This document shows, one piece after another, positions 28,052 to 37,385 of a stretch of 64,000 nucleotides of DNA. This stretch comes from Actinomycetaceae bacterium (GTDB taxonomy: Bacteria; Actinomycetota; Actinomycetes; Actinomycetales; Actinomycetaceae): NCBI GenBank assembly GCA_030528145.1, contig JAUMZK010000006.1:65891-129890 (forward strand), given 5' to 3'. Numbering within the stretch: position 1 is the first letter of the stretch; every line of letters begins with the position of its first letter. The translations under genes and the position numbers were made by a program. Below the pieces are notes generated by a model. The model did no database searches. It was not told the origin of the DNA and saw only the letters and a program-made list of their open reading frames with translations.

Positions 28052-29320
28052 TTACTTCTTTTCTGGGCTGGTTTTGGGGCTGGGACCGAACAATTCGACC
28101 AGTTCCTTTTCGCGGTTCATTACTATGCTCAGGCGGCGAACCCCTTCACGGATCACGTCCGGTTCCGGGTAACAGTAGGAGAGGCGAATGTTTTGCCGCC
28201 CCTGACCATCAGCATAAAATGCCGTCCCTGAAGTGTAAGCGACCTGTCCGGTGACTGCGCGCGGCAGCATTTCTTTGGTGTCGATGCCTTCAGGGACAGT
28301 AACCCACGTGTAGAAACCGCCAGTGGGTTTTGTCCAGGTGCAGTCAGGCAGGTATTCCTGGAGGGCGTCCATCATAGCTTGGCAGCGTTCTTCGTACATG
28401 CCCTGGAACGCTTTCACTTGCCCATACCAGTTGTAGTCGGACAAGTATCCGCTGATCGCCATTTGTCCTACCATCGAGGGCGACAGTAAAGCACTTTCCG
28501 AGGCGAGCACCAGTTTTTGCCGAATCGCGGGTGGCGCCACTGCCCATCCAATCCGGAAGCCAGGCGCGAACATTTTCGAAAAAGATCCCAGATAAATGAC
28601 AGTATCCGGCGCCAGAGAGTGTAGTGACGGTATGGGTTCGCTGTGGAACCCGAGCAACCCGTATGGATTGTCTTCCAACACGAGGACGTGGTGGCGGCGG
28701 CAAATCTCGACGATTTGGGGACGGCGCTCCAAGCTCATCGTGACCCCGCCAGGGTTGTGGAAGTTAGGAACAGTGTAAAGAAACTTCACGCGTTTGCCGA
28801 CCTTCTTTAGGTCTGCCAACGTTTCCTCTAGGGCTTGCGGAATCAGACCGTCCTCGTCAAGAGGCACATGAACGACATCAGCCTGGTAGGCGGCAAACAC
28901 CCCGAGGGCGCCTACGTACGAGGGCGCTTCGGCCACTATAACGTCTCCGGGATTAATAAATATTTGGGTTACGTAGTCAAGTGCTTGTTGGGAGCCGGTA
29001 GATATTACGACGTTGTCAGGGTTAGGGTTAGATCCCTCGTAAGACATGACGTTTCCGATTTGTTCCCGCAGGGGACCCCAGCCTTGGCCGGAACCGTATT
29101 GCATGGCTTGCGGCCCGTGGCTGAGTATTAGTTGTTTGGCGGATTCTGCCAAGCGTGCGATTGGTAGGTCTTTAATATTGGGCATGCCGCCCGCCAGTGA
29201 CACTACTTCAGGTCGTGATACTACCGCGAATAGGGCGCGGATTTCGCTTTCACGCAAGTGGGTTGCGCGTTGCGAGTACATGTCCGCCCACTGGTCCATT
29301 CCTGTTACTTGTCTGCCCAT
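28052..29320 (-). CDS. PLP-dependent aminotransferase, 2-aminoadipate/MocR-like class I
   Basis: 422 residues from the ATG at 29320, chosen because GGAGGATTCA precedes it; an upstream ATG at 29350 has no SD. Fold type I signs are SLAGGMPNIKDLP, QYGSGQGWGPLREQI, ISTGSQQALD, TVPNFHNPGG and the PLP-lysine segment LGSFSKMFAPGFRIGW. It resembles 2-aminoadipate and aromatic/branched-chain aminotransferases without the regulator domain. Substrate not predictable. Position before ddl could suggest a D-amino acid or cell-wall link, but this is inference. Confidence 0.88.
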   Translation of the reverse strand: MGRQVTGMDQWADMYSQRATHLRESEIRALFAVVSRPEVVSLAGGMPNIKDLPIARLAESAKQLILSHGPQAMQYGSGQGWGPLREQIGNVMSYEGSNPNPDNVVISTGSQQALDYVTQIFINPGDVIVAEAPSYVGALGVFAAYQADVVHVPLDEDGLIPQALEETLADLKKVGKRVKFLYTVPNFHNPGGVTMSLERRPQIVEICRRHHVLVLEDNPYGLLGFHSEPIPSLHSLAPDTVIYLGSFSKMFAPGFRIGWAVAPPAIRQKLVLASESALLSPSMVGQMAISGYLSDYNWYGQVKAFQGMYEERCQAMMDALQEYLPDCTWTKPTGGFYTWVTVPEGIDTKEMLPRAVTGQVAYTSGTAFYADGQGRQNIRLSYCYPEPDVIREGVRRLSIVMNREKELVELFGPSPKTSPEKK

Positions 29321-29485
29321 TGAATCCTCCTCGAAAGCGCGTGTGCGCACCTAATTGATGGTATCAACCACAGGCAGCAAGGATCGCATCTGTTCACGAT
29401 AAACAGTTTTTTGCGAGAAAGTGTAGGCGGAATACGCCCCGATTTGGATAATCGCGCCGGCTGTGTAGGCGTGACCGGAGCGTGG

Positions 29486-29523
29486 GGCGTCCTCGAAAAA
29501 ATCCCGGCGGAAACCCGCCGGGA
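29486..29523 (-). terminator. trxA terminator with CGAGGACGCC at its T-tract
   Basis: On the minus strand TCCCGGCGG (29515-29523) pairs with CCGCCGGGA (29502-29510) around a 4-base loop, followed by six Ts that run straight into CGAGGACGCC. The rest of the 232-base gap (29321-29552) shows nothing else recognisable. Confidence 0.88.
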
Positions 29524-29552
29524 CCAACATTTCAGGATTTGCCAGGATTGCT

Positions 29553-29873
29553 TTAGAGGGCGTCCTCTACCTGCTTTACCAAAGCTTTCTTCGGTACTGC
29601 GCCCACGTTAGACGAAACCAGTTTGCCGTCTTTAAACGTGAGGAAACTGGGGATAGACACAATACCGAACTTTGCGGCGGTTGCCGGGGACTGATCCACG
29701 TCCACCGCGGCCACAACAATATCGTCACGTTCGGACGCCAGTTCGTGAACAATAGGGGTCATTTGGCGGCACGGTGGGCACCAAGTCGCCCAAAAGTCGA
29801 CCAGGACGGGCTTGTCGGCTTTCAATACCACGTCCTCGAAAGTTTCATCGGTTACTGCGATAGGTTCAGACAT
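29553..29873 (-). CDS. trxA: Thioredoxin with WCPPC active site
   Basis: 106 residues from ATG 29873 (MSEPIAVTDETFEDVV), the normal thioredoxin size. The fold is clear (VLVDFWATWC, VAAVDVDQSPATAAKFGIVS, IPSFLTFKDGKLV with the cis-Pro). The redox motif is Cys-Pro-Pro-Cys instead of the usual Cys-Gly-Pro-Cys, which in other thioredoxin-fold proteins shifts the redox potential. It is one base downstream of trxB, its likely reductase. A near-palindrome GAGGGCGTCCTC spans its 3' end. Confidence 0.93.
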   Translation of the reverse strand: MSEPIAVTDETFEDVVLKADKPVLVDFWATWCPPCRQMTPIVHELASERDDIVVAAVDVDQSPATAAKFGIVSIPSFLTFKDGKLVSSNVGAVPKKALVKQVEDAL

Positions 29874-29874
29874 T

Positions 29875-30801
29875 CTAGTTCCTTTCAGTGCTGAGCAAGT
29901 AATGTTCCGCGTCCAAAGCAGCGCGGCAACCTGAAGCTGCCGCAGTAATGGCCTGTTGATAATGGGGGTCTGCCACGTCACCGCACACAAATACGCCCGG
30001 AATGTTGGTTTTTTGCGAGAAAGGCTCGGTCAACACGTACCCGGCGGCGTCCGTGCGCAACTTTCCCGCAAACAATTCAGTGCGCGGATCCTGACCAATA
30101 GCCACGAAAACGCCCGCAGCCTCCAACTTCGATTCCTGCCCAGTTTGGGTATCGCGCAACACCACATGCGAAACCTGTATATCGCCCTCAATACGCACCA
30201 CCTGTTGGTGCCACGCAAAATCTATCTTCGGATCCGCAAACGCCCGCTGTTGCATAGCCTGCGACGCGCGCAACTGGTCGCGCCGGTGGACAACCGTCAC
30301 TTTCGATCCAAAACGGGACAAGAACGTGGCTTCCTCGATGGCGCTGTCGCCACCACCAACCACAACAATCGGCTTATCTTTAAAGAAGAAACCATCACAA
30401 GTGGCACAGTAGCTGACACCGCGACCCGCAAATGCGTCCTCGCCTGGAACCCCCAATTTACGGTGGGCAGAACCAGTCGCCACAATGACCGTTCTGGCCT
30501 GGTATTCGCCCTCGTCGGTAACCACTTTCTTAACGTCACCTTCAAGGTGAAGTTCCTCGGCGTCCTCCAGGCGAATATCCGCCCCGAAACGCTGCGCCTG
30601 CGCCTGCATATTTTCCATCAAATCTGGACCCATAATGCCTTCCGGAAAACCCGGAAAATTCTCCACTTCCGTGGTTTGCATGAGGGCGCCCCCCGCGCTG
30701 ACAGAACCCGCAACAACCAAGGGTTTCAGCGATGCGCGCGCAGCATAAATAGCGGCCGTGTAGCCGGCAGGACCCGAACCCACAATAATGACGTCAAGCA
30801 T
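29875..30801 (-). CDS. trxB: Thioredoxin reductase
   Basis: 308 residues. FAD-binding GSGPAGYTAAIYAAR at the N-terminus, redox-active CATCDG at about residue 135, NADPH-binding GGGDSAIEEATFL, and the C-terminal FAD motif GVFVCGDVADPHYQQA. It transfers electrons from NADPH to thioredoxin. A good SD (AAGGAG) precedes the ATG. With trxA it forms a unit conserved between murJ and parA in actinobacteria. Confidence 0.97.
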   Translation of the reverse strand: MLDVIIVGSGPAGYTAAIYAARASLKPLVVAGSVSAGGALMQTTEVENFPGFPEGIMGPDLMENMQAQAQRFGADIRLEDAEELHLEGDVKKVVTDEGEYQARTVIVATGSAHRKLGVPGEDAFAGRGVSYCATCDGFFFKDKPIVVVGGGDSAIEEATFLSRFGSKVTVVHRRDQLRASQAMQQRAFADPKIDFAWHQQVVRIEGDIQVSHVVLRDTQTGQESKLEAAGVFVAIGQDPRTELFAGKLRTDAAGYVLTEPFSQKTNIPGVFVCGDVADPHYQQAITAAASGCRAALDAEHYLLSTERN

Positions 30802-30852
30802 GCAACTCCTTCTTTCTTAACCTGTAACCGCAGCAGTCCGACTAATATTCCC

Positions 30853-32322
30853 TTACTGGACGGACAGTTCGCTGACAACTACGCGATTCTTGCCCTCATC
30901 GTCCACGGGCAGCTCGGGAATCCACAAAACTAACGAGTCCGTTTGTGCGCCTGCAGGCAGCTTAATAACCGTCTCTGGCTTCTTAAAAGTGGTCTTGACC
31001 AGCGGAGATCCTTCCTTTGCGTGCGAAGCGTCCACTGCGCGCACCTCTATAATGCCGCCCTCTGCCGGAGTATGTAGTGTGATTTGACTCACTGCTGTTT
31101 TTGCTTTCAACAGAATCTGAATGCCAATACCCGACTTCACCCCAAACTTCGGGTTTGCGTAAAAACGCGAATACCATATCGAGGACGGATTCCCGTCATA
31201 CATACGCTCCTGCAGTTCCGGGTGTTCGTTGTGGTCGCCCTCGGGATCTAAAGCGGCGACTGCCGCAATTTCGGGAGGTGTCGCCTTCGCTTTAGTTTTC
31301 CCTGAAGGCTCGCTGTTTTTCCCGCCTTTTGAGGGGGTCTTAACCGGGGTGGGTGTCGCGCTAGAGGACGCCGCACTGGCATGACTGCCAGGCAGTGGTA
31401 TAGCAATGCCTACAATTCCGAGGACGAACAGCACCACTAATGTGACCCCGGCACCAATCAGCGAAGTCTTCTGTGGGTCAATCAGGTACTTACCGGCATC
31501 TGCTGCGGCTGTGGCATCGTCCTCGTCAATTGTTTCCGCATGCGACTGCGTTTCAGGAGCAGCCAGGAACGACGCAGATTGCGGCGAAACCGGAGGGGCG
31601 TCCTCGCCCATCAAAATGGCTTGGAAAGCCGCAGTATTGGCTTCCGTGGAATCCTGCCGGTTTTCCATTCCGGACATCAGGCGGGTGACGAAAGTTTTGA
31701 AATTTGACGAGGGCGGCACTGCCGGAATTTGTGCCGTGTTAGAAGTGGTGGGTTCAGGCGGTACAGTCGCTACCAGGGGAGTATGCGGAATAGTCGTGGA
31801 AATATGACCTGTCGTGTCAGGATCAGCAGCAGTGTTTTCGTCAGGCTTAGAGGCGTCCTGTACTTGGTCAGTGGCGGTGTCGGCGGTGTCGGCGTCAGCG
31901 GGAATACGTGCGTTTTCTTTAGTTTCTGTTGTGGCGTCCTCGGGAAAATCAGAAGGCGTCGCATTCGGGACTTCCTGCGAAAGCTGTGGCGTCGACGCTG
32001 CTGCTTCTGCCACTTCAGCAGACGCCACCACTTCGGATTCTTCGGTAGTTGCTTCCGCTGGTTTATCCGCTGCTTCCGTCTGCGTTATTTGCGGGACTTC
32101 CGGTGTTTCACCTGCCGCAGCTGCAGACGTGACTTCTGTAGTTTCCCCGCGCAATTTGCCGGGCAGCCCGTCTAACTTCTCGGTCGCCGTGTCTGCGTCC
32201 TCGCTAGGAACGTTCGTGTCTGAGGTTCCGTCTGCGCTTTTCAACGCCGACACGTCCGGTAAATTGCCAATCAGAGACGAACGCAACTTGCTCCACCGAC
32301 GCGTGTCTGCGTCCTCGGACAT
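30853..32322 (-). CDS. Membrane-anchored protein with discoidin-like extracellular domain
   Basis: 489 residues. Residues 1-285 are acidic, Ala/Thr/Glu-rich and probably disordered in the cytoplasm. One membrane segment lies at about 289-311 (GAGVTLVVLFVLGIVGIA), followed by a Ser/Thr/Lys linker. The C-terminal domain (about 350-489) contains NEHPELQERMYDGNPSSIWY and ends VVVSELSVQ, like galactose-binding discoidin domains. In mycobacteria the MurJ homologue is fused to a pseudokinase and such a domain; here the ectodomain stands alone next to murJ and no kinase is visible. The start has SD AGGAGG. A role in regulating MurJ is inference. Confidence 0.7.
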   Translation of the reverse strand: MSEDADTRRWSKLRSSLIGNLPDVSALKSADGTSDTNVPSEDADTATEKLDGLPGKLRGETTEVTSAAAAGETPEVPQITQTEAADKPAEATTEESEVVASAEVAEAAASTPQLSQEVPNATPSDFPEDATTETKENARIPADADTADTATDQVQDASKPDENTAADPDTTGHISTTIPHTPLVATVPPEPTTSNTAQIPAVPPSSNFKTFVTRLMSGMENRQDSTEANTAAFQAILMGEDAPPVSPQSASFLAAPETQSHAETIDEDDATAAADAGKYLIDPQKTSLIGAGVTLVVLFVLGIVGIAIPLPGSHASAASSSATPTPVKTPSKGGKNSEPSGKTKAKATPPEIAAVAALDPEGDHNEHPELQERMYDGNPSSIWYSRFYANPKFGVKSGIGIQILLKAKTAVSQITLHTPAEGGIIEVRAVDASHAKEGSPLVKTTFKKPETVIKLPAGAQTDSLVLWIPELPVDDEGKNRVVVSELSVQ

Positions 32323-32341
32323 CTGGACCTCCTAAAACCGC

Positions 32342-34033
32342 TTATTCTTCAATGCTAACTGGTTCGCCCGCATCTTTGCGGCCCAGACCCAAGCGACGCC
32401 GAATCGGAACAGAAACAATAGCTAAACCGGAGGACCGCAACGCCACCAGCATACCCACATAAATACTGAGCATTACGGTTCCGACGAGGACGATACGCCC
32501 GAAAGCACCCAATAGGTTCAGTGCCGTGTGCGCTCCGGTGGGAAATTGCCCCCAATAGTGCAAGATCAGCAGCCCAGCGACGGTAGCAGGCAAAATGGCT
32601 ACTGCGTATTTTAGGTAGTCCACAAAAATGCGGCTGCCTGTGCTGGACGGCCAGACCCGCGAAACCACGATATGTCCGGCAAAGCACGCAAAAATCCACC
32701 CAGACAGTTCTGCAACCGCTATGCCGCGCACCCAATATGCGGGGTGCAACAGCATCCACCCTCCCAGGGCAATCAAAGACACCATTATGGTCATGGGCAA
32801 CTGTATGAAGAAGCTGGTTTTGGTGCGTTCTTGCGCCAGCAGCAGGGTTTGCGCCGTGTTCCACACGCCCGTGAACGGCAGGTATAACGCCATAATTGCA
32901 ACGACGCTGCCGTACAGACCCACAAATTCGGGGTCGGCGCCGGGAATAATGAGGCGCACCACAGGGAACGCGGCAACAAACAGTGCCGCAGAACAAAACA
33001 CGGTTACCAGACCAATACCCCGCACGGTTTGCGTGTACGAATCCCGCATTGCGGCTAGGTCCCCGTCCGCAACGTATTGGGATAGTTTGGTAAACAAGGC
33101 AGTAATTAAGGAAACTACCACCAGGGCGACGGGAATATGGTAAATCATGAATGCCGTGTTGTAAGTGGCGAGGGATGCATAATTTGCACCATCGGTTTCG
33201 GCGCGACCGTTCGCCGCGGCTGCAACATTAGAAATTACAACGAAACCGACCTGTCCCACCAGCAATGCATAAAATGCCCAACTGGCGGTACGCGACACCC
33301 GTCCTAAACCGTAGCCCCGAAAACCCCATACGAAGCGTAGGCGAAAATTCGCCTTCTTTAAAAACGGCAGCAATATTAGAGCTTGCGCAACAATACCTAG
33401 GGTGGTGGTAAATCCGAGGACGGCAATTACCGTGGGAGTCCATACTTCCGGGTTTTGCTCCCAGTTAGTTTGGCGCCCAAACACCCCGATAAACAGCAGT
33501 AGCCCGGCAATACCAACCACATTGTTAACAACCGGTGCCCACATGTACGGACCAAACCGTCCCATAGCGTTCAACAATTGTCCCCACAGTGAATACATGC
33601 CGTAAAAGAAGATTTGTGGCAAACACCAGAACGCCAACGCCAACGCTAACTTCCACCATGCTGGCGCCAGCTTCACCGCAAACAGGTCCACCAGCAAAGG
33701 AGCCAACGCCACTGCCACCACGGTGATACCCAGCAAGATAACCGTAAATAAAGTCAATAGGCGATTTATGTAGTCGTCCTCGTCCCCGTGTTTTAGAGCG
33801 CGAACTATCTGCGGCACTAAAACGGCAGACAGTACCGAGGACGCAATCAGATTGTAAACCAGGTTCGGCAACGTGTTGGCAACCTGGAAGGCATCGCCCG
33901 CGCCAACCTTGCCGATGACGGCCAGCAGTAGGGCAGTACGCACAAAACCCAGAATGCGCGAGACGGCAGTTCCAGCCGCCATAATTCCCGCCGAACGCAC
34001 CACGTTTACGGCTTTAGACGTTGGCTTTTCCAA
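32342..34033 (-). CDS. murJ: Lipid II flippase MurJ (MviN family)
   Basis: About 563 residues with 14 predicted membrane segments, starting with VVRSAGIMAAGTAVSRILGF, the conserved first helix. Later helices include LPNLVYNLIASSVLSAVLVP and FFYGMYSLWGQLLNAMGRFG. I chose the TTG at 34033 since AGGAGG lies just upstream; a longer frame to 34084 overlaps the upstream gene more. It moves lipid II across the membrane for peptidoglycan synthesis. Its C-terminus ends soon after the last helix, with no pseudokinase. Confidence 0.93.
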   Translation of the reverse strand: MEKPTSKAVNVVRSAGIMAAGTAVSRILGFVRTALLLAVIGKVGAGDAFQVANTLPNLVYNLIASSVLSAVLVPQIVRALKHGDEDDYINRLLTLFTVILLGITVVAVALAPLLVDLFAVKLAPAWWKLALALAFWCLPQIFFYGMYSLWGQLLNAMGRFGPYMWAPVVNNVVGIAGLLLFIGVFGRQTNWEQNPEVWTPTVIAVLGFTTTLGIVAQALILLPFLKKANFRLRFVWGFRGYGLGRVSRTASWAFYALLVGQVGFVVISNVAAAANGRAETDGANYASLATYNTAFMIYHIPVALVVVSLITALFTKLSQYVADGDLAAMRDSYTQTVRGIGLVTVFCSAALFVAAFPVVRLIIPGADPEFVGLYGSVVAIMALYLPFTGVWNTAQTLLLAQERTKTSFFIQLPMTIMVSLIALGGWMLLHPAYWVRGIAVAELSGWIFACFAGHIVVSRVWPSSTGSRIFVDYLKYAVAILPATVAGLLILHYWGQFPTGAHTALNLLGAFGRIVLVGTVMLSIYVGMLVALRSSGLAIVSVPIRRRLGLGRKDAGEPVSIEE

Positions 34034-36131
34034 TTCTCCTCCTGATACTGGGTCGCCCTTTGCGGAAGGCTTTAACGAGCCCAATTATAAAGACGATCCC
34101 ACTGATAACCCCTAAGGTCAGCAGAAAATTGTCCTCAATTCCGGCGCGAATCCGTATTTGAAACACCGATTTATCACCGAAATATGTGCCCTGCTGTGAA
34201 CTAAGACCTACCTGCAGGTCGGCATTCCCATTACCAATTGTTTCCAACGTCATATTGGCGTGCCGTACCGAATTTCCTTGCATGGACAGTTTCAATGGCT
34301 TTGGGGTTTTCAGGCGCGAATGCGAGGGTTTGCCAGAAAGCACCACGGTAACTGGGGTTTGTAGTTCGTTAGTTACCCGCACCGGCAAATTGGCGGTGGG
34401 GCTGATGAGGTTAATTGTCGAAGACGGTCCGAAGTGGACGGCGTGCGTCAGTAAGTAGGCATCCTTGCGCAACTGTGCCAATGAGGTCGTTGAATGCGAC
34501 AACAAAATTTGGGACGCAAACGGGTAGATAAGATTTTCGGATGTCAGCTGGCTTAACAATTGCAAAGACTTTTGCGCCTCCGCAGTAATTCCGCTGTTAC
34601 TACCCGCAGTCTGCCCGTTTTCCGATCCAGTGCCCTTAGCTAGGGTACCTTCTGCCTCGGAAAAAGCCTGATACTCGGGGGATTGCAGCAAGTGGGCGTC
34701 CTCGTTTATACGCGGAAATTCGCGGGCCACCGCTAAATCCGTGGGTGCAGCCCACCGGGATCGTTGCATTTTTTGGGCGCGCAACAACTGTTGGCGGGTA
34801 GGGTTGGGCGGCAGTTGCGCCACCATTAGCCGACTATCGTAGGGGCGTTCGCTGGTGATTATTGCCGGAATTGCCACCGCTAACTGGTCCAAATCAAAAT
34901 CTGTGGTGGACTCGGTTGGAGTCAGACGCAACGCGGAAGTGGCAGCCGTGTTCACCGCAAAAGCGCCCAATTTTCCGGTGACGTCCGCCAAAGATAACCT
35001 TGCCGAGGGCGTATAGGTAGAAAAATCCGGGACTGCCAGGGCGTCCTCGGGTAAGAAAACGGTAGCGCCCGACGGCAAGCCAGAAAGTTCGGCGGCAGTG
35101 GGGTAACGGTCAAACACCTTAATGTTAGTTTCTGCCAACACCCCGGCATTGGACAGCGCTAAACCGGTATCTAGCTGGCGTTTTTCCGCCAGTGGACGCA
35201 AACTCGCGTCCTGACCACCTGGTAAGGCGCCCCATGGGCTGATAGCCACATCCGCACCCTGCTTGTTAGCCTGTGCTAATGCGGTAGTTGCCAACGTAGC
35301 CGGCAGTGGCATTTTCGTGCCGGAAATCGGGTATGTGCCTCCGGTCAACAACGGGGAAGTAGAATCCACCACCGCCGGGTCCACATACAACAACGTGCCT
35401 TTAGTGGCAGTGGCTGAAAGGCGAGTCAAAATTGCCGAGGACGCATTAGCCGGAAGCGTCCGGGTGGTGTCGGTGACTTTGGCCTGTTCATAAACGGGTG
35501 GATTAGAGCGCGAACCCGGTCCCATTCCCGTCTGTCCCAGCGTGTTAGTTTGGGTGGCAGTAACAAAATCCGATTCTGCCCCGGTAACTGGCAGCAAGTT
35601 CAACACCGCAGTTTTGTGTACGTCCTCGCCATTATCGAACATGACCAGGGACTGATCCGACGCGTTTTCGCTATCCAGACCACTATCGCTACGGAAAGTA
35701 AAGGACAATCCGCGCGGTCCCCACGTGCCAGTATTGGGCAGTTTTGCGCGCGGAACCACAATTTTCAGTTCTTTCGAGGACGCCGCTGACAGTTCCACCC
35801 GCTGTTCGTCAATAGTGTCGAAATAAGTGAATGCCCGACCGTCACCGAGCAGCCACTTGATCAGGTTCTGTGGGGACAGTGTAGAACCCGTGGAAATGAA
35901 CAAAAGTCCAGTTCCAGACTGTTTTGTGCGACTGGGATTGGTGATGCGTACGGTCACAGTCAGTTTGTCTTCGTTGGTGAAAGTAGCAGGAGCCGCGTCG
36001 ACGATAGTGACCTGGACAGGCGAAGAGACGTTTTTTGGGTCTACCGTCCAACCTGGGAGTGGCACAATAATGCCAACTACGAGGACGCACAGGGTAGTAA
36101 TGCTGGCGAAGATAGTTGACAATTGGCGCAT
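34014..36131 (-). CDS. DUF6049 family secreted/membrane protein
   Basis: 705 residues from ATG 36131, which overlaps the NUDIX stop as TGATG; a longer frame would run far into that gene. A signal/anchor segment (IFASITTLCVLVVGIIVPL) opens the protein, followed by a large extracellular part with beta-sandwich-like stretches (VQVTIVDAAPATFTNEDKLT). A membrane helix (LLTLGVISGIVFIIGLV) and a basic end lie near the C-terminus. This matches the actinobacterial family next to murJ (the Rv3909 position). Function unknown; an envelope role is inferred. Confidence 0.85.
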   Translation of the reverse strand: MRQLSTIFASITTLCVLVVGIIVPLPGWTVDPKNVSSPVQVTIVDAAPATFTNEDKLTVTVRITNPSRTKQSGTGLLFISTGSTLSPQNLIKWLLGDGRAFTYFDTIDEQRVELSAASSKELKIVVPRAKLPNTGTWGPRGLSFTFRSDSGLDSENASDQSLVMFDNGEDVHKTAVLNLLPVTGAESDFVTATQTNTLGQTGMGPGSRSNPPVYEQAKVTDTTRTLPANASSAILTRLSATATKGTLLYVDPAVVDSTSPLLTGGTYPISGTKMPLPATLATTALAQANKQGADVAISPWGALPGGQDASLRPLAEKRQLDTGLALSNAGVLAETNIKVFDRYPTAAELSGLPSGATVFLPEDALAVPDFSTYTPSARLSLADVTGKLGAFAVNTAATSALRLTPTESTTDFDLDQLAVAIPAIITSERPYDSRLMVAQLPPNPTRQQLLRAQKMQRSRWAAPTDLAVAREFPRINEDAHLLQSPEYQAFSEAEGTLAKGTGSENGQTAGSNSGITAEAQKSLQLLSQLTSENLIYPFASQILLSHSTTSLAQLRKDAYLLTHAVHFGPSSTINLISPTANLPVRVTNELQTPVTVVLSGKPSHSRLKTPKPLKLSMQGNSVRHANMTLETIGNGNADLQVGLSSQQGTYFGDKSVFQIRIRAGIEDNFLLTLGVISGIVFIIGLVKAFRKGRPSIRRRIGKANV

Positions 36132-36682
36132 CAGGATTCCGCCCACAGAAGGTCCCGTGCCTTGCGCACTACCCGTCTTTCGTTGGCATAGGCGAGCAAC
36201 GTTTGGGCGGTAAGTAAGGGTATCCATGCTGCGTCTACTGCTTCTTGGTCGGGGTCTCCCGCTACGGATATTTCTCCGCCCAGGGCTTCCAGTAAGAAGT
36301 GGTACACCATTTTGTTGACGCGCCGGTGTGGGGACGAAAAAGAATAGGTGATGGTGGCGAGGTGCGCCAGGACCTGCCCGTGAATGCCAGTTTCTTCGAA
36401 GACTTCGCGCACAGCAGTTTGGGTGGGGGTTTCTGAACCTTCAATATGACCTTTCGGTAGGCACCATTCGATGCGTCCGGCGCGGTTGCGTCGGGCAATC
36501 AGCGCTACGAAGGCTTCCCCGTCTTGAACAGCTACCACAACTCCGCCGGCGGAAGTTTCGTGAACCAGCGGCAAATCTTGGGCACGCAGACGCGGTGTCG
36601 CGCCCGCGACTATCGGAGTGTGCCCAGGAACCATATTCACAATACTATTAGGAACGTCAGCGAAAACATCATTTTCACCCAC
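36131..36682 (-). CDS. NUDIX hydrolase (MutT4 position)
   Basis: 183 residues with a complete NUDIX box: GHIEGSETPTQTAVREVFEE followed by TGI, giving the metal-binding REVFEE core. The preceding KG of WCLPKGHIEG is also typical. The C-terminal helix contains ANERRVVRKARDLLW. It hydrolyses a nucleoside diphosphate linked to another group; the substrate cannot be told. First gene of the NUDIX-DUF6049-murJ-discoidin-trxB-trxA series, the order known from mycobacteria. Confidence 0.93.
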   Translation of the reverse strand: MGENDVFADVPNSIVNMVPGHTPIVAGATPRLRAQDLPLVHETSAGGVVVAVQDGEAFVALIARRNRAGRIEWCLPKGHIEGSETPTQTAVREVFEETGIHGQVLAHLATITYSFSSPHRRVNKMVYHFLLEALGGEISVAGDPDQEAVDAAWIPLLTAQTLLAYANERRVVRKARDLLWAES

Positions 36683-36755
36683 CAGCTAAGGCACATCGGT
36701 TTTGTTGCCGGGGCTTTGCCGAGGGCGAAGGGGCTAGCCACTAAAGGAGCACGTC

Positions 36756-37385
36756 TTGTTCTTGTCGAACGGTTTGATCGATTACCTGCACAACCCGGAA
36801 GCGTTACTGTTGGCGCTGGGTCCATACGTGCTGGTGGGCGTCGCTTTGATAGTTTTCGTTGAGTCGGGTTTGTTGTTCCCGTTTTTGCCTGGCGACTCGC
36901 TGTTGTTTACGGCGGGATTGTTGCACGTCCAGTTGGGGCTTAATCTGGGGGTGTTAATTGGCGTGGTTATTGTGGCGGCTGTTGGGGGTGACCAGGCAGG
37001 ATATTGGATAGGGCGACGTTTCGGACGTCATCTTTTCAAACCGGACGCGCGCGTGTTGAAAACAGAATATTTACAAGAAGCAGAGGAATTTTTTACCAAG
37101 TGGGGTGGTCCGGCCCTGACTTTGGCGCGATTTGTACCAATTGTACGCACTTTCATACCGGTCGCAGCCGGGATAGCGAAAATGCATTACAACCAGTTTT
37201 TCCGGTGGAACGTGTTTGGAGGTGTGCTGTGGGGTGGTGGCATGACCATTTTGGGAGTATGGCTCGGACAAATCCCATTCGTGCGCAACAACATTGAAAT
37301 AATGGCAATTTTAGTGGTGCTAATTTCTGTGGTGCCGATAGCTATTGGGGCGTTACGCTCGTATTTGAAGAAGCGCGCCGCCTAG
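36756..37385 (+). CDS. DedA family membrane protein
   Basis: 209 residues with 4-5 membrane segments. DedA signs are FVESGLLFPFLPGDSLLF, GDQAGYWIGRRFGRHLF and LTLARFVPIVRTFIPVAAGI with the conserved Phe-Arg-Pro-like segment. DedA proteins act in lipid-carrier or phospholipid transport across the membrane. TTG start supported by AAAGGAG. Transcribed away from the NUDIX gene and toward the DUF6541 gene, which ends one base after it. Confidence 0.93.
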   Translation: MFLSNGLIDYLHNPEALLLALGPYVLVGVALIVFVESGLLFPFLPGDSLLFTAGLLHVQLGLNLGVLIGVVIVAAVGGDQAGYWIGRRFGRHLFKPDARVLKTEYLQEAEEFFTKWGGPALTLARFVPIVRTFIPVAAGIAKMHYNQFFRWNVFGGVLWGGGMTILGVWLGQIPFVRNNIEIMAILVVLISVVPIAIGALRSYLKKRAA

